NCBI GenBank assembly: GCA_038277395.1
Contig: CM076193.1
Location: 79,302,627-79,366,626, forward strand
Origin: Dryocosmus kuriphilus
Taxonomy: Eukaryota > Arthropoda > Insecta > Hymenoptera > Cynipidae
DNA length: 64,000 bases
Reading direction: 5' to 3'
Under the pieces are notes generated by a model. It saw only the letters and a list, made by a program, of their open reading frames with translations, was not told the origin of the DNA and searched no databases. Each line of letters starts with the position of its first letter. Within the stretch, counting starts at the first letter, position 1. Positions 1-10,058 of the stretch are shown here, piece by piece. The translations under genes were made by a program, and so were the position numbers.

Positions 1-782
1 CATAGCCTTTTCAAAATCGTTTTTATATTTAGTGAGGAGGGGTGAAGGAGGAGGATGAGGAGGAGGATGTAATTAAATAAAATACTCAAAATTTTGCGCT
101 CAATGATTACAAACCTTAGACCATCAGTTAGAAACTCTAAAACTTATAATCACCAAAATGAGTGTGGATGAATGAAAGAAATTAGGTAGTACATATTACA
201 TTTCTTAAACAAGTATTTACTACACATAAACATCACCTCAAATTTAACTTATTAAAAGAACTGTACAATATTGAGTAATAGAAAAACTATTGCATACTTA
301 CTGCTATGTTGGATCTATTTTTTTTTTAGTTTTAATTTACTGTAAATAATTCTGTTGTCTAATTCGTAGCACAACCTTTCAAAATCATTTTTATATTTAC
401 TGAGGAGGATTTAGTTAAATAAAATACTCAAAATGTTGAATTCAATTATTATTACACACCTTAGACCTCTTACATTTTATAATAATGAAACTGAGTTCGG
501 GTAAAAGAAATGAAGATGTAGACATAAATTTAAAAATTATATTTCATAAACACATATTTGCAATGTTTAAAGATCACTTAGAATTTAACTTATTAAAAAA
601 CTATAATAGTATAGAGTAATAGAAAATCCTATTGCATACTTAGTATGACATTGGGTCTATTTGATTATTTTTCTTTTATGAATTAGTGAGATAAAACTTG
701 TAATCACATACACTACATGTGTCAATTCTACTATTGGAAATAATAAACTAGCTTTTAAGCTATTAAAATCAGCTGCTAAAAA

Positions 783-905
783 ATTATTTAATAATTCCAG
801 CCTCTCTTATTTCATTAATGATTGAAATTATTCCAATGCATTATTTCTGTTACCATCTGCTTGAGATTGTTAAAGGAACCGCAATCGATCTACAAAATAA
901 GTCAG
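783..905 (-). pseudogene. Decayed C-terminal fragment of the zinc-finger family (left arm)
   Basis: On the minus strand this stretch is a diverged copy of the 3' end of the zinc-finger ORF (compare 1763-1875). The segment for the final helix (attaatgaaa/ttaaaaga, then ggtattattaaat-like) and the segment for the DLVDR region are recognisable. The frame is broken by substitutions and stops. Confidence 0.55.
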
Positions 906-1754
906 CTACATAAACTTTATAATCCTCTGTAAGAAACATTGAAATAATCTTTAACACAACAGAGTAATATACTAAAAATCCAATTCACTTAGCTGAAACA
1001 CTGCAATAATAGCATGCTTAGTGAAGTATTGATGATATTAAAATATGCTATTATCAATGGAAAGAAAGCATATTTTTCTTCAGCCAACATTGAACTCTGG
1101 TTAAAACAAATCTACTTCAAGAGATAACAAGGCAAACTAAATTAATAATGAGTAGAGTGCACCACCATCAACCAAGTTGCTTTTCTTATATAGTTATTAA
1201 AGCATGTTTCTTTTGTATTTTTTTTATTAGATGTGAGCTTTGTCTTCTAAATAGATTTCTAATATTGATTCCTGTACTAATTAGATGAAATGGTTGATTT
1301 CTTGCATACTGGTATAAGGGATTTTTTAAAATGATATTAACACTGAAATTAACCTCAATTAACTATTAAAAATGTGCGACGAAGAGATGGGGGAGTATGA
1401 GGTGGAGGAGGAGGAGGAGGAGGTGGGGGGAGAATAATTATGTAGTTAAAACAAGTAATCACTGAAAAATGTTGTATTCAATTATTGCACATCTTAAATC
1501 ATATGTTAGAAGCTTCGAAAGATGTGATGAGCCTCTCCTGCACTTAAAAACTAAAATTAATTCAAGTGGGCGATTTAAAGAAGAAATACACATATATGTT
1601 GAAAATTATATTCATTTAACTTACTGCATTACAGTAAATTCTTAAATTATAATTACAGGAAATTGTAAATCCAATAATTCAAATGTTAGTTCAACTATTA
1701 GGTATATTGAACCAACAGTTGCTAAAGTGTTTACATCATTTAATAAAAATATTA

Positions 1755-2420
1755 TCATTTAATAATACCAACCTCTTTTAATTCATTAATGATTGCAATT
1801 ATTTCGAGCAACTTATTTCTGCTTCCAGTTGATTGGGATTGTAAAAGTTGGCACATTCGATCTACCAAATCATTCGGATCTTCCCAGTATTCTGAAAATT
1901 TTTCTTCTATTTCATATTCAGAGGAAATGCCACATACATCATCATCATCATTAATATCACCCTCATCCTCATCTTCATTATTTCCATCGTCAGCAGCATC
2001 ATTATTGATTGTCATGGATGGTAAATCATCATGTTGACCCAAATCTTCTCCTTCACCTTCATCTTCTGATTCTATTTTTCGCTTCTTAACATATGATTTC
2101 AATTCAGGTTTAACCCTCTGAGTAATATACACAAGTTTGTTTAATGGAGTAGATTGTAGTTTGATGTCCTCCTGAATAGGTGGGTTCTCATCGGGTTTCA
2201 AATTTTTCTGCTTTCGATAAATTGCCTTACTAATCTTGTTATTTTGTTTGTAGCTATCTTGAATTGTCCTTATAGCTTCAGGGATCCTTGTCATTTTGTG
2301 AAAGCCTCTCTCATCATCATCATGCACATGATCCTTTGCTATGCAAGAGTATTTTTCATGTTTTTTCAAATTATCGAGTCTTGAATAAACTCTTGAGCAA
2401 TGTGGGCACGTGCAAGTCAT
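1755..2420 (-). CDS. C2HC zinc-finger protein with acidic tail, transposon-associated
   Basis: An intact 221-residue reading frame with its ATG at 2418-2420, next to the palindrome centre. Residues 5-26 form a C-x2-C-x12-H-x4-C zinc-finger pattern (CPHC, H21, C26). A basic KKRK stretch at about 112-115 could be a nuclear localisation signal. Residues 118-180 are strongly acidic, with DEGEGED and EDEDEGDINDDDD runs. The C-terminus (about 180-220; WEDPNDLVDRMCQLLQS followed by an EIIAIINELKEVGII helix) resembles a short helical module I associate with arthropod transposon-encoded proteins; that resemblance is from memory and uncertain. The DNA encoding its C-terminus recurs as decayed copies at 783-905, 3460-3582, about 5979-6035 and about 25600-25650, which marks it as part of a repeat family and not a host gene. 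Role unknown; DNA binding is inferred from the finger only. It may be an exon or a truncated product. Confidence 0.6.
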   Translation of the reverse strand: MTCTCPHCSRVYSRLDNLKKHEKYSCIAKDHVHDDDERGFHKMTRIPEAIRTIQDSYKQNNKISKAIYRKQKNLKPDENPPIQEDIKLQSTPLNKLVYITQRVKPELKSYVKKRKIESEDEGEGEDLGQHDDLPSMTINNDAADDGNNEDEDEGDINDDDDVCGISSEYEIEEKFSEYWEDPNDLVDRMCQLLQSQSTGSRNKLLEIIAIINELKEVGIIK

Positions 2421-2624
2421 TTTATCACTGCCACAGCACGAATGACAGTTCAGTCGCTAGTGTTGAATTTATATATCCTACTCCTACTCCTCCACCTCCT
2501 CCTCCTCATAACTATTAAAATGCGTGAGTAAGAGATGGAGGGGTATGAAGAGGGGGAGGAGGAGGAGGATATATAAATTCAACACTAGCGACTGAACTGT
2601 CATTCGTGCTGTGGCAGTGATAAA
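2421..2624. promoter_or_regulatory. Palindrome centre, candidate bidirectional promoter
   Basis: This is the 204-bp interval between the two divergent ATGs (left at 2418-2420 on the minus strand, right at 2625-2627 on the plus strand). It contains the unpaired centre (about 2509-2539) flanked by TATATA-like sequences (about 2472 and 2570) and TCC/GGA tracts. Because the arms are mirror images, any promoter here would drive both copies outward. Promoter function is inferred from position only. Confidence 0.35.
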
Positions 2625-2860
2625 ATGACTTGCACATGCCCGCATTGCTCAAGAGCTTATTCAAGACTCAATAACTTGAAAAGATGTGAGAAGTACTCTT
2701 GAATAGCAAAGGATCATGTGCATGATGATGAGAGAGGCTTTCACCAAATGACAAGGATAGCTACAAAGAAGGAAGATAGCTACAAAAAAAAATAACAAGA
2801 TTAGTAAGGCAATTTATCGAAAGCAGGAGAGGCTCAACACATCTTTTGTAGCTTCTAACG
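2625..2860 (+). pseudogene. Broken mirror copy of the C2HC zinc-finger gene
   Basis: The right arm starts the same protein (MTCTCPHCSR), but the zinc-ligand His21 codon is changed to Cys and the next ligand, Cys26, is a TGA stop at 2700-2702. About 120 bp further on, the sequence jumps from the equivalent of left-arm position 2212 straight to about 1540. This removes roughly 670 bp, including the acidic and C-terminal coding region. The junction at about 2823-2826 lies in GCAG, a short homology shared by both parents. The copy cannot make the full protein. Confidence 0.85.
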
Positions 2861-3459
2861 TATGATTTAAGATGTGTAATAATTGAATACAACATTTTTC
2901 AGTGATTACTTGTTTTAACTACATAATTATTCTCCCCCCACCTCCTCCTCCTCCTCCTCCACCTCATACTCCCCCATCTCTTCGTCGCACATTTTTAATA
3001 GTTAATTGAGGTTAATTTCAGTGTTAAATCATTTTAAAAAATCCCTTATACCAGTATGCAAGAAATCAACCATTTCATCTAATTAGTACAGGAATCAATA
3101 TTAGAAATCTATTTAGAAGACAAAGCTCACATCTAATAAAAAATACAAAAGAAACATGCTTTAATAACTAACTATATAAGAAAAGCAACTTGGTTGATGG
3201 TGGTGCACTCTACTCATTATTAATTTAGTTTGCCTTGTTATCTCTTGAAGTAGATTTGTTTTAACCAGAGTTCAATGTTGGCTGAAGAAAAATATGCTTT
3301 CTTTCCATTGATAATAGCATATTTTAATATCATCAATACTTCACTAAGCATGCTATTATTGCAGTGTTTCAGCTAAGTGAATTGGATTTTTAGTATATTA
3401 CTCTGTTGTGTTAAAGATTATTTCAATGTTTCTTACAGAGGATTATAAAGTTTATGTAG

Positions 3460-3582
3460 CTGACTTATTTTGTAGATCGATTGCGGTTCCTTTAACAATC
3501 TCAAGCAGATGGTAACAGAAATAATGCATTGGAATAATTTCAATCATTAATGAAATAAGAGAGGCTGGAATTATTAAATAAT
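3460..3582 (+). pseudogene. Decayed C-terminal fragment of the zinc-finger family (right arm)
   Basis: Mirror-image partner of the fragment at 783-905, in the right arm of the palindrome. It contains the same recognisable C-terminal helix segment ending in a ggaattattaaataat run. No open frame. Confidence 0.55.
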
Positions 3583-3725
3583 TTTTTAGCAGCTGATTTT
3601 AATAGCTTAAAAGCTAGTTTATTATTTCCAATAGTAGAATTGACACATGTAGTGTATGTGATTACAAGTTTATCTCACTAATTCATAAAAGAAAAATAAT
3701 CAAATAGACCCAATGTCATACTAAG

Positions 3726-4760
3726 TATGCAATAGGATTTTCTATTACTCTATACTATTATAGTTTTTTTAATAAGTTAAATTCTAAGTGATCTTTAAAC
3801 ATTGCAAATATGTGTTTATGAAATATAATTTTTAAATTTATGTCTACATCTTCATTTCTTTTACCCGAACTCAGTTTCATTATTATAAAATGTAAGAGGT
3901 CTAAGGTGTGTAATAATAATTGAATTCAACATTTTGAGTATTTTATTTAACTAAATCCTCCTCAGTAAATATAAAAATGATTTTGAAAGGTTGTGCTACG
4001 AATTAGACAACAGAATTATTTACAGTAAATTAAAACTAAAAAAAAAAATAGATCCAACATAGCAGTAAGTATGCAATAGTTTTTCTATTACTCAATATTG
4101 TACAGTTCTTTTAATAAGTTAAATTTGAGGTGATGTTTATGTGTAGTAAATACTTGTTTAAGAAATGTAATTGTACTACCTAATTTCTTTCATCCACACT
4201 CATTTTGGTGATTATAAGTTTTAGAGTTTCTAACTGATGGTCTAAGGTTTGTAATCATTGAGCGCAAAATTTTGAGTATTTTATTTAATTACATCCTCCT
4301 CCTCATCCTCCTCCTTCACCCCTCCTCACTAAATATAAAAACGATTTTGAAAAGGCTATGTGTCGAATTAAATATCAGAATTATTTACAGTAAACGAAAT
4401 TTAAAAAATTTGACTCAGCATAGCATTGAGTATGAAATAGTTTTTTCTATTACTCAATATTGTACAGTTCTTTTTAATAAGTTTAAAAAAGTAATTTTTA
4501 AGTGTAATAAGTACTTGTTTATGGAATATAATTTTAAATGCATATATCTACTTTTTAATTTCCTTCCCCCGCACTCATTTTGGTTATTATAAAAATTCAA
4601 GAGACTCATCTCAGTTTTAGAGTTTCTAACTGACGGTCTAAGGTTTGTAATCGTTGAGTGCAAAATTTTGAGTATTTTATTTAAGTATAACGTCCTCCTC
4701 CTCCTCAGTAAATATTTATAAGCAGGTTTTGAGAAAAACGTATTTATGACAACATTTTTC
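3726..4760. repeat. ~343-361 bp tandem subunits in the palindrome arm
   Basis: The marker gtatgcaatag, or a close variant, occurs at 3726, 4069 and 4430. Each is followed by the same order of blocks: a tattactcaatattgtaca-type block, an atactt-gttt block, a tctaag-tttgtaat block, a TCC-rich tract, and an agaattatttacagtaaa block. The mirrored units lie in about 1-640 of the left arm. The last unit (4430-4760) lies beyond the part of the palindrome visible in this window. Confidence 0.8.
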
Positions 4761-7200
4761 TTTAGGTTTGTCATAATTTTGTCTTATATATTGCAACATT
4801 TTTTTCACACTGCGTACTGCACGCTTTTAAACACATAAATCTTCAGCAATAGTTCCAACTATAAAATCTTTCATTCATTTAAACTGTTTCATTAAAAACA
4901 TTGATCGGTGTACAGGTTGAGTTAATTAAAATGGGGATTATGAGTCCTTTAATGAAGCTTGCTCAACTGACACCAAATCATCATCATACTAGAAACCAAA
5001 GTGCAGAGTAAAATGTTCGGATTTAATAACTCTTTCATTCACTGCATCATATAGTGTAGTATAGTATGGTATATTGTAGTCAGCTTGACTGTTTAAAACT
5101 TCAGGTTTATTTTAGGAGAATTCACACTCGATTCCATGCCTCCAAATTACATCATTCTTATATATTTGCATTAGACCATCCTCTCTTCATTGATCAAAGA
5201 TTTTGAGTTACCTATTCCTTATCGATTCACTCTTCGGTTTTTTATTGGTAAACACACTATTTAAACATTTCAAAACTATGTTATAGCATTTGAGGAATAC
5301 GTTGTAATATTTTTAAAGTATTTCGTAAAACATAAGACTTATGTTGATCGGTCTTGATTTTATCAGCAAATTAAATTTTTATATATTCCATAAGTATCCA
5401 CCATTCATCTCTAGTTATTTCTTTGCTTTTTCATTAACTAATTCCTTAGTGGATTTCCTTTCATATTTTCTAACAGGAAGCTGACGTTATATTTTCAAAG
5501 AATTAGTCAAAAACCTAAGTCTAACATTGGTTGGGTCTAAAATTTATAAGTAAATAATTTTTTTAAACATTTCGTAGTTGTGCTTTACTCACCTAACATC
5601 ACCTCTGTATTAATTCCTTAGTGTTCTCCCTTTGATCTTTACTAATAGACGATTTTCAACAACTATTTAATAAAATTATGTTGTAGTAGTATATCTTGAA
5701 AAGTGTAATACCAAGAGTTGGTTAAACATGACATACTTATTTTAATGTCTGAAAGCATGTAACGTAATGAGAAATGTTAAAATCACATTACTTTTCTATC
5801 TCTAATAAAAATAAATATGTAGGAAAGACTTTAAATTATTTCTACGTATTTTGAACTGTACAATTGCTCTTCTAATTAATTTTTTATTTAGCATGGACAT
5901 GAACTCTTTTTCCCAAGAATCATATTATTAACATTATAGAACTTCAAAATGTGCTTAAAATACTTGTAAAACATTTGAAATAATTGCAATCATTATTGAA
6001 ATAGGTGGGACTGTGAAATTATTAAATAATATTTTTAGTATTTTTAGTAGCTCCTCAATAAATATAAACATGTTTTTTGAGAAGGCTTATACATCAAATT
6101 GAATAGCAGAATTATTTACAGTAAATCAAATAAGAAATATTGAATCAATTAATTTGCGTATTGCATAAGTATGCACCACTCATCTCCATTTATTTCTTTT
6201 GCTTTTTTCCTTTGATATTTTCTAACAGGAAGCTGACGTCATATTTTCAAAGAATTGGTCAAAAAGTTAAGTCTAACATTGGTTAGGCTTAAAGTTATAT
6301 GCAAATAAATTGTTTAAAAATTTCATAGCTGTACTTCACTCATCTAACTTCATCTCTTTATTAATTCCTTAGTGCTCTCCCTTTGATCTTTACTAAAAGA
6401 TGATTTTCAACAATTATTTAGTAAAATTATATTGTGGTCGTTTATCTTGAAAAAAAAGTAGTTTTCCTTGAAAGGAAAGACTTTAAATTATTTCTGCATA
6501 TTTTGAACTGTACAATTGCTCTTATAATTATTTTTTTATTCAGCATGGACATGAACCCTTTTTTTTCACAAGAATCATGTTATTATAAATTCCCATGAAA
6601 AAAAAAATATATATACCTTCAAATAATTTAATACATCACACCATCCACTCAACGCTCTTATCTTTTTCACAGTATATTGGTGTTATACTTGCTATGAAAA
6701 AATGTTTAATCTGAATACATATTGAGAGGATATTCCTTCCTCGTGGTAAAGTAATACTAGCTTTTTAGTTTATTGATATGGCGAGTAAAACGAAAAGTAT
6801 AATAGTATAATAAGAATTAGATTAATAAAATCGCTCTGAATCATACTGAAAACCAAAGTGCAGATTAAAATGTTTAGATTTAATAACTCTTTCAGCTGCT
6901 GCACCATATAGTATTATAGTATAGTATAGTATAGTTTTGCATGATATATTATTGTAGCGATCAATGAATGGATTTTCAAGCATATCAGAATTCTATGTAA
7001 CTTGATACCATTGTTTACGTTAAATTTCTGGAGAGTGGGGGTAAATCCTGTTTGAACTTGCATGAAAATATGTAATATGACGTCATCTCTCAAGAATTCC
7101 ATGTAACCTGATACTCTTGTTTGTGTAATTTCTCAGAATTTTGTGTAATTTGATACCCATTGTTTATGTTAAGATAAGAAAACTATGAGATAATAAAACG
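4761..7200. repeat. Dispersed AT-rich repeat family, locus 1
   Basis: No gene seen. Segment X, with aggaagctgacg and gcatggacatgaac landmarks, occurs at about 5460-5960 and again at about 6190-6720. Between them is segment Y (about 5975-6180), which holds a relic of the zinc-finger C-terminus and an agcagaattatttacagtaaat block shared with the palindrome subunits. 6980-7200 is a single copy of the 105-bp unit that is tandemly repeated at 27218-27460. The X-Y-X-unit order is repeated in direct orientation at 25511-27570. Confidence 0.75.
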
Positions 7201-7390
7201 TTGGTCATACGTCGAACGGTCTTTACTCTTATCTTTAAATGTATTGTTTAAACATTCCACCATTATACAACACTTCTCCGACCTCATTTATCTGATATTT
7301 TCAATAACAAATTCCTTATCAGTTATCCCTTTGATATTTACCGACAGGAAGCTGACGTCATATTTTTCAAAGATTTGATGGATAAAACTC

Positions 7391-7556
7391 GCAATTGCGT
7401 ATTATAATTACTCAAGTCATCGAGAACATTCTAGAAGCTTAGCATAGGAGAAAGAAGGGGGGTGTGGGGGGGGGCAAGGGAAATTGTTTTCGCCAATTTC
7501 ATTACGCACTATAATTAATGACGTCACATCGAACATTCTAGAAGCTTAGCACGGGC
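7391..7556. repeat. Two-copy ~107-bp tandem repeat with G-rich spacer
   Basis: The block cattctagaagcttagca occurs at 7427 and 7534, each preceded by a similar tattataatta/ctataattaatga block. Between them, about 7457-7487, lies a G-rich run (GGGGGG, GGGGGGGGGG and GGG separated by 3-nt spacers) that could fold as a G-quadruplex. Confidence 0.6.
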
Positions 7557-7691
7557 ATGAACCACTTTAGCTCTCGATGTCGGTAACTGTCGGTAACAGG
7601 GACCTTGGCTTAGAACTCCTCTTGCTCATCCACTGACCACCCCAGTCTGGAAAGTATGTAATTCTGCAGAAGTGTGGCAAACAAGGGTTAA

Positions 7692-7975
7692 ATGTGGGTG
7701 GTTAACGAACTCGTCCTTTATTTTTGTTCCGTGAAGAAGTGTGCCAAAGCGCGATTCAATCTGATGATTTTTTCAAAAGTTATCGCGTTAACAGACGACA
7801 CGACCACGAAAACGACGACAATAGACAGGCACCGTCGTAAAAACTGTGTTTTTTTTCATTCAGGGGGTCTCAAAACGTGCAGATTTGACGAATACTGGGG
7901 GGCTCAAATTTTACATAAATCTAATACCTTCTCTAATGAGAATGTAAAAATTACATTTTTCAGCCAGACTGTGTG
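7692..7975. repeat. Truncated MITE-like copy (family A)
   Basis: Shares the ttaacgaactcgtccttt, cggt/caccgtcgtaaaa, cattcagggggtc and aatacctt-ctct-atgagaatgtaaaa landmarks, in order, with 8634-8890 and, inverted, with 24640-24860. The open frame here is a by-product of this repeat, not a gene. Confidence 0.7.
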
Positions 7976-8039
7976 AAAAATTAAGAAATTCACGTTTTTT
8001 ATATACTTTAATTGTCTGATAAGCGTGAGAAACGTGATG

Positions 8040-9591
8040 AGAATGCGCCTGAGTAGCGGGCAGATTTTTTAATAACCTATACTAACTTTCTTACTAACTT
8101 TATAGTAATGTATTTTTTGACTAAGACAACTATATACCTTTCATGAATAAACTATGCGTTGGATAAAAAATAGTTTTTAAGCAAATTTGTAGATCTTTTT
8201 AAGGTGAACAACTTTGCTTATTATCTTTTTTCTCGTATCTTGCATAGTTTTGGTGAAAATTGGATTTGTTTGTATTTAATAACATTTCACGAATAACTCA
8301 AAAACTATACGTCTTTCCGAAAAAATGATAGCAAATTTGTAGATCTTTTTAAAATGAACAACTTTGTTTATTATAATTTTTTTCGTATCTTGACTATTTT
8401 GGCAAGAAACCGCAGTTTTTTATTTTTAATAACGGTTTCTCGATTCAAACAAAAACTGTGCATTTTATCAAAAAATGGCTCAAACAAAATTTTTAGATTT
8501 TTTTTAGACGAAAAATTTTACTCTTTACCACTTTTTTTGTATCGTGCATAGTTTAGCCGGAAAATTGATTTTTTGATTTTTTGGAAACCGTTTTTGATGG
8601 ATAAAACGATAATCGCTGGTTAAAAACCGCTGGTTAACGAACTCGTCCTTATTTGTTACGCCTGAAAGAAGTATGTTAAAGCGCAATCCAATCCGATTAG
8701 TCCTTCGAAAGTTATCGTGGGAACAGGCGACAACGACATCGACGACAGCGACAACGACAACGATAGCAGACAGACACCGTCGTAAAACATGTTTTTTCGG
8801 ATTCAGGGGGTCATGAAACGTCGAGATTTGATGAAATCCGCGAAAGTCAGTTTTCACATAAAACTAATACCTCCCCATTGAGAAGAGAATGTAAAATTTG
8901 AAATTTTTTACATTCTCATCAGAGAAGGTATTAGATTTATGTAAAATTTGACTTTCGCGGATTTCATAAAATCTCTACGTTTTGAGACCTCCTGAATCCG
9001 AAAAAACGGTTTTTACGATGGTGTCTGTCTGTCTGTTGTCGTCTTCGTTGTCGTCGTCGTCGTTGGAGTCTGTTCCCATGTACACTTCTTTAAGGGGTAA
9101 AAGGAAAGGACGAGTTCGTTAACCAGCGGTTTTTGATCAACGGTTATGGTTTAATCCATCAAAAACGGTTTTTCACAAAATCAAAAAATCCATTTTCCGG
9201 CTAAACTATGAGAGATATAAAAAAATGTAAGAAAGTAAAATTGTTCATCTCAAAAAAATCTACGAATTTTGTTTTAACCATTTTTTGATAAAATGCACGG
9301 TTTTTGTTTTAATCGATAAAACGTTATTAAAAATCAAGATTTTCAAATTTCCCGCCAAACTATGCAAGATATGGAAAAATAATAATAAACAAAGTTGTTC
9401 ACCTCAAAAAGATCTACAAATTTGCTCCCTATCATTTTTTGATTATTCGTGAAATATGTTATGAAATATAAAGAAAACCACTTTTCAGCAAAACTATGCA
9501 AGGTATGAGAAAATATTAACAAGCAGAATTGTTCACCTTGGAAAGAGCTATAAAATTTATTTATAAGACTCATCGTTTTGCTTTTAAGAAT
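8040..9591. repeat. Head-to-head pair of MITE-like family A copies
   Basis: 8040-8890 is a family-A copy, and 8898-9591 is a second copy in inverse orientation, so the pair folds about 8895. The outer left end (AGAATGCGCCTGAGTAGCGG) is the inverted terminus found again at the right end of the copy at 24583-25510. Each arm contains three imperfect ~145-150 bp subunits (gtagatctttttaa... at 8195 and 8339, similar at 8489) built around a cgtatcttgcatagttt block. CGAC-rich stretches occur at 8727-8770 and, as GTCGTC, at 9035-9065. No coding region seen. Confidence 0.75.
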
Positions 9592-9600
9592 CGATATCCT
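9592..9600. other. Target-site duplication, left copy (CGATATCCT)
   Basis: The nine bases immediately outside the left terminus of the 14.8-kb element match the nine bases outside its right terminus (24407-24415, CGAAATCCT) at 8 of 9 positions. Confidence 0.65.
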
Positions 9601-10058
9601 ATGCGTGTGAACCTGGCCGCGCACTTTCAAAATTTCGAATTTTTTTTTAGAGTTCTGACATCCTTTTCAATAGTTCTATAGTTCCTGATAACTTTTAGAA
9701 ATAGTTCTGGGGTGTAAATACCCTAAAATTCGATTTTTCAAAAGTGGCGGCTAAGTTCACGTTCCCGCGCATTTTTCGAAAAATGTACTTTTTCTTAGAG
9801 TTCTGGGTAGATTTAGCATAGTTCTATAGTTCCTGATACATATTGAGAATAGTTCTTAAAAATTGTACCCAAAAAAAAATTTTCAAAAAATAGAGCTAGC
9901 CGCGCACTTTTCAGAAAATCAACTTTTTCTTCCATATTTCTGTTGTTCTCAAAGAGTTCTAGAGTTCTGCAAAAAAATAATTTCGAAAAACTCAAAAAGT
10001 CAAAAGTTACACAATTTTTAAAAATTCAAAGATTTCAAAGAAAATAAATTTTTTTTAA
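9601..10058. repeat. Left terminal inverted repeat of the Foldback-like element
   Basis: Reverse complement of 23950-24406 apart from scattered substitutions, small indels and T-run length. It contains repeated agttctatagttcctgat blocks (about 9675 and 9820) and cgcgc-rich segments. The inner end passes directly into the first 144-bp monomer. Confidence 0.85.

Larger units (their letters stand above)
1..4361. repeat. Large palindrome (long inverted repeat) with zinc-finger gene at its centre
   Basis: The left arm (1-2508) and right arm (2540-4361) are reverse complements over nearly their full length. For example, 2444-2460 pairs with 2585-2601, and 1381-1400 pairs with about 2965-2984. Inner pairs sum to about 5045 and outer pairs to about 4365, so the right arm lacks about 680 bp. 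Position 1 is already inside the left arm, so the palindrome probably begins upstream of the window. The arms contain 343-361 bp tandem subunits and repeated (GGA)n/(TCC)n tracts. This is the structure of a DNA element with very long terminal inverted repeats, or of an inverted duplication of one; neither end is defined here. Confidence 0.9.

Noticed and set aside
7692..7976. 94-codon plus-strand frame
   Set aside because: Lies wholly in a truncated MITE copy; the homologous copies at 8634-8890 and 24640-24860 do not keep the frame.
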